A stretch of 64,000 nucleotides of DNA from Asterella californica (lineage: Eukaryota > Streptophyta > Marchantiopsida > Marchantiales > Aytoniaceae): NCBI GenBank assembly GCA_036924285.1, contig JAYKYS010000012.1, positions 7,378,001 through 7,442,000 of the forward strand, given 5' to 3'. Under the pieces are notes generated by a model, which had not been told where the DNA came from, did not search any database, and was given only the letters and a program-made list of their open reading frames with translations. The translations under genes and the position numbers were made by a program. Of this stretch, positions 58,009 to 64,000 are shown piece by piece (position 1 is the first letter of the stretch; the number at the start of each line of letters is the position of its first letter).

Positions 58009-59424
58009 ATGATATCAGAGAAGTGGCATGTGTCTGGAAGCACGATTTGTCTCTTCCTGGAAGATAGACAAGAAAAGAATGGGTGGAAGGTAGAAGCGTA
58101 CCGGGAGCCACGGAAGCATCTTCTAGCGAAGCTGTTTCTTCACCACTTTCCCAAGGAGAAAGCACAGAAGACGAGATACATTAGAGATCAGGACGTGGAG
58201 TTCCTAGAAACCGTCTGGGAAGGGTTGTCTATCAAGTTGGGCGCCTTCTTCCACACTTACGTTCAGGCATAGTTGGTGTACTTGGGCACCCCAGTAAGAG
58301 GACACCTCACCCCGTTCTTCTGTTATCTGTACGTGTTCAAGGAAGACTTGACAGAAGACCAGTTGGTGAGGTATGGACCAACAAGACAGTGCGAGGTGAA
58401 GGAAGAAACCTCGAGAGAAGACGAACGAGCAGCAGCCGTAACTCTCCCTCTCATTTTAGTGCCTCAGACGAGACCGGACACTCATCAGAAGATGCTTCTG
58501 TGCGAGAGACGACTCCAGTGGTACGAAAGACGCGTCACCACCAAGGAAGATGAGGCCTAGGAGTGTGCCTAGGAAGAGCACCTCTTCCGGATCATTCATT
58601 CTGGATCGGAGTTGGATTCACAGGAAGAGATGTTGAGCACCAGAACTGCGCAGAAGATAGCTTCTGTAACTACAAGGAGTCTTTCGAAGACTTCCGAAGC
58701 CGAAGTATGGGTTGATATTTCAACTGCGACTCGAGGAAGCGCAGCGAAAAGAACCGCTCCTGCAGTGGGAAGAGATCTTCCACCCCGGAAGATGAGAAGA
58801 GTAGTGTCTTCTCGTGCGCAGAAGCAGAAGACCACAGTGGTGGAAGAGGCATCTTTGCATCTGGAAGACAGAGAAGACACCTCCGGTCGGATTGTGAAGA
58901 TGAACATGTCTTCTGGGAGAAGAAGCTTGGAGGAATTCAGTGCCTTCTTCCATTCAGAGATCTAGCCAGCCATGGAGTTGGTGGAGAAGCGCGCGATGGT
59001 TCAAGAGAATCCACTGCGACCTGGATTTGGTCTGCGCACCTTGATGCAGCAGAAAGATGTCTAGAAGAAGGTGGACGCGCTGGAGGCCAACCTCCGCATC
59101 ACGGAGAAGCTTGCAGCGAGGTACAAGGCGGAAGCAGCCGCTTTTGCCAAGGAGTCAGCATAGTTGAGGAAGAGCAACCAGGAGTTGCATGCACGTCTAC
59201 AGCAGCGTGATGTTGCTGTTCTGCGGGTCAGAGGTAAGATCACCTCTCTTGCAGAAGAGAAGACGACATGGAGGACATTGCGAGAAGCCGCAGAAACCCA
59301 AGCTGCAGCAGAGAAGACGCAGCGAGAAGAAGCAGAAGCCCGAACGAATGGACTCATGACGCAGTCGGTGGAAGCACTTCGCAAGAAGTTCAACTTCATC
59401 GCAGTAGGAAGCTTCTCACCCTAG
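58009..59424 (+). pseudogene. E-family protein, central and coiled-coil part, copy 2
   Basis: One frame stays readable for about 470 codons with six in-frame stops (58270, 58558, 58570, 58963, 59062, 59161), every one TAG. Segments in order: KHLLAKLFLHHFPKEKAQK, VEFLETVWEGLSIKLGAFF, then TPVRGHLTPFFCYLYVFKED; a Pro/Arg/Ser-rich linker (RDLPPRKMRRVVSSRAQKQ); then a long coiled coil from about 58970 (KKVDALEANLRITEKLAARY, LRKSNQELHARLQQRD, EAAETQAAAEKTQREEAEAR). Copy 1 (3228-4151) has Gln codons at two of the stop positions (58963 and 59062). Function unknown; a self-assembling gag-like protein would fit the coiled coil and the LTR context, but no zinc knuckle or protease is seen here. Confidence 0.55.
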
Positions 59425-59945
59425 CTAGGGAGTGGGATGACGATTCCAAGACGATGTTAGTGGAATGCAAGAACAGCATGTTCCGCTACCTGGATCGGCA
59501 GATTGAGGACCTGAAGACAATTTATGGTCTTCCTTCGATCTCACGACCAGCAGCTACATCTTCCCATGCTCCAAGACCAACGAACGGGACAGATTCGGAG
59601 AAGGAGGAGTTCGACCTCGCTGTCCACTTGGTAGTGACAGCGCTGGAAGCTGAGAAGACCGTGGAAGAAGCCCCGAAAGACAAGGTGTCTTCTGGAAGAC
59701 AGGAAGTAGAGTTATCTTCCCAGATGTTTCGAGTGGAGGAGGTGACTTCCTCTGACCGCTACGCAGTCACTCCAGCTCCCAGCGTCGAACCAGCGAGAAA
59801 GTGCAAGTGGACTCAACTTCCCAAAAGACGCTTCCGTCTTCCGAAGTCGTCCCAGAAGAGCAAGCCACGAACAGAGAGGAGGAAGTCACATCAGTCACAC
59901 CCGAGGTACTCGCAGGGCTTCTCACCTTATCAGAGGTCAAGTTAG
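59410..59945 (+). pseudogene. E-family protein, C-terminal part, copy 2
   Basis: After a frameshift near 59415 the reading continues in the next frame with LLTLAREWDDDSKTMLVECK, FRYLDRQIEDLKTIYGLP, then a Ser/Thr/Glu-rich tail, FDLAVHLVVTALEAEKTVEE, and a basic end (KRRFRLPKSSQKSKPRTERR). The basic tail could bind nucleic acid, which is inference. The end at 59943 (TAG) may be natural. Confidence 0.45.
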
Positions 59946-60510
59946 GAGTTTAGGTAGGAGTGGATCAGGAGGAGATCACACCTCGCGAATTAGAGTAGGT
60001 AGCAAGTTAGGAAGACAGTTGACTTGTCTAATTTTGGTAGGAGTCGAAATTTGCTATCTTAAGATGTGGCAGTTTCTCTTATAAATTTAGCTAACTATCC
60101 ATGTGATAGAGTAGGCAGCGCATGAGTAGAAAGCAAGTTTCTAAACCAAGGCAGGGAGCCGACTGCATGTGAGGTGGTGACCTTCTGACAGCGCCCCATC
60201 TCTCTGATTGCAAGTTAGGATTGGAGGGGAACTCTCTTCTGCGATTCAAATACATAAGTATAAGTTAGGATACATAGTAGGATTTCACACACACTGGTGA
60301 GACACATGTGAAAAAGCACACACACACATTTGACGGTGCACACCTTGGACACACATGTGAGAGACACAATGTACATCCATTACGTCTAATGCTAGAGACA
60401 TACGAATAGATTCGGATTACAACGGAGGGGTCTGCATTCTCACTTCCAGCAGTGGATCGAAGATGTAGATGGAGGTAATGGATAGCCTAGAGCAGAGAAC
60501 GGCATCATCA
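59946..60510. other. Region between E-family coding part and its 3' LTR
   Basis: No gene. CA/GT-rich words occur near 60283-60372 (cacacacactgg, gcacacacacaca, gacacacatgtgag). Confidence 0.5.
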
Positions 60511-61196
60511 TGTAGTCTTGTTTCTAAGCTGGTGTGTCGATGAGTAGGAACAGGAAGTAGAAGGAGTGAGCTTCCCAACACCAATGTACCTTCTTCTCAG
60601 AGAATTGATTTCAAGTTTGAGTGCAGAAGCTTTGTCTGTGTCTTCTGGGCAGTGAGTTTCTTCGAAATCACACCCAATTGTGCATGGGAAGCCTTCTTCT
60701 GGAGTGGCGGTGATTGTTAGAAGCTGTGCAGAGTCGAAGCTTGTCTCATCCAGTGGAGCACTTAGGATCCACGTACGGACGGTCTTATGGGTAAGCGATC
60801 CCAGAAGACGGAGTAGTCGGAGCAACGACAGAAGAAGAAAGAAGCCTTCTTTCTACAACAGAAGACGACATCCTCGAGTAGAAGACTGTGTAACTGTAAG
60901 CGAATTTGTGATCTTCTTCTCCAAATTACTACAAGCAGGGATGGCTTGTTAGTCAGGATCCGGACTAGAAGCCTGTAGGAGTCTTAATTTCTCATTTTCA
61001 TCTTGTTTTTTCTTGTTTGGATTTTCTCTTCTTCCTCATCTTTCCTCATCCTATCTTCTTCTAGTGAGCTTCCTAGACTTCTATTGAGCTTCCGTGAAGG
61101 TGAATGTCGTTGTAGTGCTGCAAGAAAACTGTTTCCGTAGGCAGAAGCCTGGGAAGGCTACAGAAGACTTACACACTGTGATTGATCTAACCCCGT

Positions 61197-62964
61197 TGTC
61201 GTGTTGTACGTGGACTTGTACAGTGAAAATTAGTTGCAGAGACATTTTTCTCTATTGTGTAAAGGAAGCTGCCTTGTAGCTTATCAAGCTAGGAAGGAGC
61301 TAAGCTGGGATGATGCTTGACAAGCTGCCCCCTAGCTTGGATTGGAATATCACCCTAAAGGGGTCGAAAAGCATAAGAATGCAGAGCTCGACGAGGAGAG
61401 CGACTTCATGCTTCCAGTTTTGACATAAAGTGTTTTAAGTAATAGTTAGTACGGGTTTTAGACTGAGAAATATGCGAAAGAGAGGAATCTGTCGATTCTG
61501 ACTCGTGGTTCGAACTCTGAATCTGATAGAGTGAGTGTGTAGGTGTTCATGAATACTATAGTTTTGACTCCTCGTTCATTAAAAACGGAGTTGTATAGAG
61601 AAGTTAACATAGGAAAAGCTAGTAAAGACTTTTACAAAAAATCTTCTTCAGGAAAAACATATGTACAGAATTTTTAACCTTTTAGAACGGAACCAAAGAC
61701 CATCCTAGTGATAGGGCTCCTGCCTAGGGAGAAAGTGGTCTTGGGATCAATTCCCCCTGGCCTCTGGTTCCTATTCTACCATGTTGGCCTCCTGGAAGGG
61801 AGTCTATGTTGGATATGCAGCCACGTCCTGCATATCTAGGAGCGGGAGATCGATATCTCTCTTAATCGTGGGCTTCTTGACCTAAGCCTCCGCATGCCAT
61901 CTTGAATATACTATGGGAGATACCTGGTGCGCATAGGGGGGGCTGTAAGTCATGTGGGACAGCCTCATAAGTGTTGGGACTTCGGCCTACATTGGATGGC
62001 TTGTAGTATATTCAGGGTGGCATCAAGAGCACGAGAAACTTTTGTTAATCAGTTAATTAATCATCGAGTCGGCTTAGCAATAGCCAAGGAAGCTGTGAGA
62101 CCTTTATCAGTGAAGGAGTCTGCTTTGTAAAGACAGCTGTGAACTTTTTTATAAAAAAAAGGGGAGCTAGTTTAGCAAATAAAGTTTTGTACGCATAAGG
62201 ACAGCAGGGAGGCAGCTTAGCTAAGGGCCTGCTTCTGATAAGTGGTTGTGCTTATAAGGACAGCAGGGGCAGCTTAGCTAGGGCCTTAATTTTTACGTTA
62301 AATAACCTGCGGCGGCTTTGGACGGAGACTTTTTGCACAGGGCTGAAGGGAGAAGCCATCGGGACGCGTAGGAGAAGCTTGGGAGCAAGAGAGATCAAAT
62401 TTCTGAGAAACCTGAATTGGGAGGTCGTCACAAGGAGAGGGGCAAGTGTTTTAGAGCTTGAGCTTTGGCTAATAAACTGTTTTGGAGATAAATTACTTTC
62501 AGGAGGTTGTCTATTGAGGGGAGATCAGGTTGCTAGTCTGTGAGAGGTTTTGATCGTCGCTAAATCAAATTTCTGAGTTTTTCAGTTGGGAAGTTGACAG
62601 AAGGAGAGGTATAAGAGTTAGGGGTATGGATTTCACCTACTGGTTCGGATTTGAGGTGAATTTGGCGGTCTTTGGCAGAGAATTGATAGACAGAGAGAGA
62701 GACGCGCAGAAGAGAAAGAGAGAGAGAGAGAGAGATTTTTTACAGTTGAAGAAATTCATGGTGCAGCCGACACTGAAATAAAGTTATTTTGAATCCTGAG
62801 AGACCTGTCTGTGTTTGTTGAGTGTTAGTTTGTAACTGATGGACGCGAGAAGCCAGATTTTGAGATCTCATCGCCAGCAGCAATCTGTTTTCTCTTTTGG
62901 TCGTTTCTCTGGTCAATCACAGTAAGGAGGTCCGTCCTCTCCAAGAAAGACTCTCGTCACGACA
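61197..62964 (+). repeat. Solo LTR, family B (B4), inside the E-family LTR
   Basis: It starts tgtcgtgttgtacg and ends cgtcacgaca, 1768 bp with 7-bp inverted ends (TGTCGTG/CACGACA). The empty site is visible in E-LTR copy 1 (aaccccgttgggaattgg near 6139-6156). The flanks are ccgt and ccat, a 4-bp duplication with one transition. It holds the tRNA-like segment (61700-61757), agcttagc subrepeats (62190-62290) and a GA run near 62690-62735. Confidence 0.9.
62690..62735. repeat. GA-rich microsatellite
   Basis: An imperfect GAGA run, agagagagagagagagaga at its core, lies inside LTR B4. Confidence 0.9.
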
Positions 62965-63386
62965 CCATTGAGAATTGGAAGAGCAATGTGCAATAGACAG
63001 TGGTAATTTGACGTCTACGAAGCAAGAGCAGTCTTCTGGAGGTGTGAGAAGCCGAGTTGAAGCCTCAGAAGCCAAGAATCACTTCGAGAAGACTGTCATG
63101 GGAAGACCAGAAGCCGTGATCTGGAACAAGGAAGTGTCTTCCCGAGCTTCCTAGTAAATATCTGTGTGATATTTAGGTTGTAGTTGTTTGTTTGGGTCTA
63201 TGACACCTTTTAAAAGGTCTGGAAGCCGTGTGGTTTTGTGAGAAGACGAGATTTCTAGATAAAACCCGTGTGTTTGTGTGTTTGAACAGATGTTAGAACT
63301 TAGAGCAGCGATACTTGTGCAAATCCTCTGTGGGTACGATATCTTTTATACTAAATAGGCAAAAGGAGAAATTTTGCGACGCTACA

Positions 63387-63771
63387 TGTTTCGTTCGTAG
63401 TTCGTACGAATGGTTAGAAACTGCACAGAACGTCTATCATCTGGACTACGGATCTTAGCATAGTGAGACCCGTCATTCATCACCTTGGTCTCCATTCTAA
63501 CTGCAGTGATATAATGTTGACCAAGAATCACAAGATATGAAGCTGAAGACTGCATGAAGAAGTGCTGATCTACCTCTACATCACCTAACTTCACCCTCAC
63601 GTTAGGACAAGCACCGTATAACTCACCCTTTTGGTTGTTTGCAGCTCGTAGCACCCAACCATGGTCATTTCGATAGACCACTGACCTCTCTCATACACCT
63701 CCCTCCAAGGCGAACTCGTGTAGCAGTCATAGCACGAGCCCAATGTCTTTTTTTTAAGTCACTTTCAGTAG
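63387..63771 (-). pseudogene. Retroelement protease remnant, C-terminal part
   Basis: The minus-strand frame reads DHGWVLRAANNQKGELYGAC, VRVKLGDVEVDQHFFMQ, YLVILGQHYITAVRMETKV and SVQFLTIRT. This is the pattern of the C-terminal half of a retropepsin-like domain (clan AA), including the ILGQ motif. Part of its upstream sequence matches 35200-35400 with an internal deletion. It begins exactly at the end of the E-family LTR (63386) and ends abruptly at 63771, where a foldback-rich sequence starts. Confidence 0.6.
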
Positions 63772-64000
63772 CTGAAAGTGAGGGGAGAGACGTTTCGTTT
63801 ATCTGTTATCAGAAAACAAAAACGTCATTTTTATGTCTGGTTTTCTTCTGAAAGTGACTTCAGAACTTCAGAAGTTCGTGACGAGGGTTTAGGGTGACGC
63901 TAAACCCTAAACCCTAAATCGTTTTCCTTAAAAACGTTTACCGTAAAAACGTCTGTTTTCTCTGTCTGATTTTCTGATAAAACCGTACGACGTTTTTCTG
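63757..64000. repeat. Foldback-rich tract with inverted telomere-like repeat
   Basis: tcactttcag and ctgaaagtga form a hairpin (63759-63781), and ctgaaagtgac returns near 63849. At 63884-63894 agggtttaggg is followed after five bases by ctaaaccctaaaccctaaat (63900-63919), plant telomere-type units in head-to-head order. Repeated aaaacgt words follow to the window end. Confidence 0.75.

Larger units (their letters stand above)
60511..63386 (+). repeat. E-family 3' LTR (copy 2), interrupted by LTR B4
   Basis: It begins tgtagtcttg and ends gcgacgctaca, giving TGTAG/CTACA inverted ends. Without B4 it is about 1.1 kb. The part from 60730 matches 5666-6466. The left edge rests only on the inverted-end match and its place downstream of the coding part, so it is less sure than the right edge. 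Confidence 0.55.

Overview
The window looks like heterochromatin-like, repeat-packed nuclear DNA from a land plant, plausibly a non-seed plant such as a bryophyte. The evidence is a cytosolic-type plant tRNA-Phe(GAA), a secreted DUF26/Gnk2-domain protein, an initiator-tRNA-Met-primed Ty3/gypsy chromovirus with a terminal chromodomain, and L1-type LINE and PIF/Harbinger remnants. The species assignment is an inference and could be wrong. Only two loci look like functional host genes: the DUF26 gene (18070-18726, minus) and the tRNA gene (42590-42662, minus). Almost everything else that can be recognised is transposon-derived and broken.

Layout. 1-2816: broken retroelement gag with an acidic N-terminus, Retrotrans_gag core, Lys/Ser tail and three zinc knuckles. 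2817-6466: LTR fragment A0, a remnant of a coiled-coil-encoding element (family E), inserted LTR A1, and the E-family LTR end. 6535-7561: LTR B1. 9222-10600 and 14000-14220: LINE 3' ends. 14.8-21.7 kb: mostly unassigned, with the DUF26 gene. 21.7-23.0 kb: Harbinger transposase pseudogene. 24.0-37.8 kb: a nest of retroelements. LTR A2 sits beside a C-family LTR end; A2 is split by a near-complete 9-kb chromovirus (25069-34084), whose 3' LTR is itself split by LTR A3; on the far side lie a minus-strand gag/protease remnant and its LTR B3. 37.8-44.0 kb: AT-rich DNA with the tRNA and several hairpins. 44.0-49.2 kb: plus-strand pol pseudogene G with a B-type 3' LTR. 49.5-50.5 kb: old chromovirus LTR. 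51.6-55.5 kb: minus-strand pol pseudogene H with an A-type 3' LTR. 55.7-63.4 kb: second, longer E-family copy with its LTR, which is interrupted by LTR B4. 63.4-64 kb: another protease remnant, a foldback-rich tract and an inverted telomere-like repeat.

Three points stand out. (1) LTR families A, B and C share TGTCG...CGACA ends, and the four bases flanking them are almost always NCGN (gcgc, acgt, gcga, ccgt, acga). This suggests a four-base, CG-centred target preference. (2) The broken reading frames carry mainly transition-type lesions. All six in-frame stops in the main E frame are TAG, several explained by CAG to TAG against the paralogous copy, as expected from decay of methylated CHG sites. 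(3) The chromovirus is nearly full length, but it has a frameshift, two stops, and Lys where the third catalytic residue of the integrase should be.

Coordinates of LTR ends come from comparing copies by eye. Ends without a matching partner are approximate.
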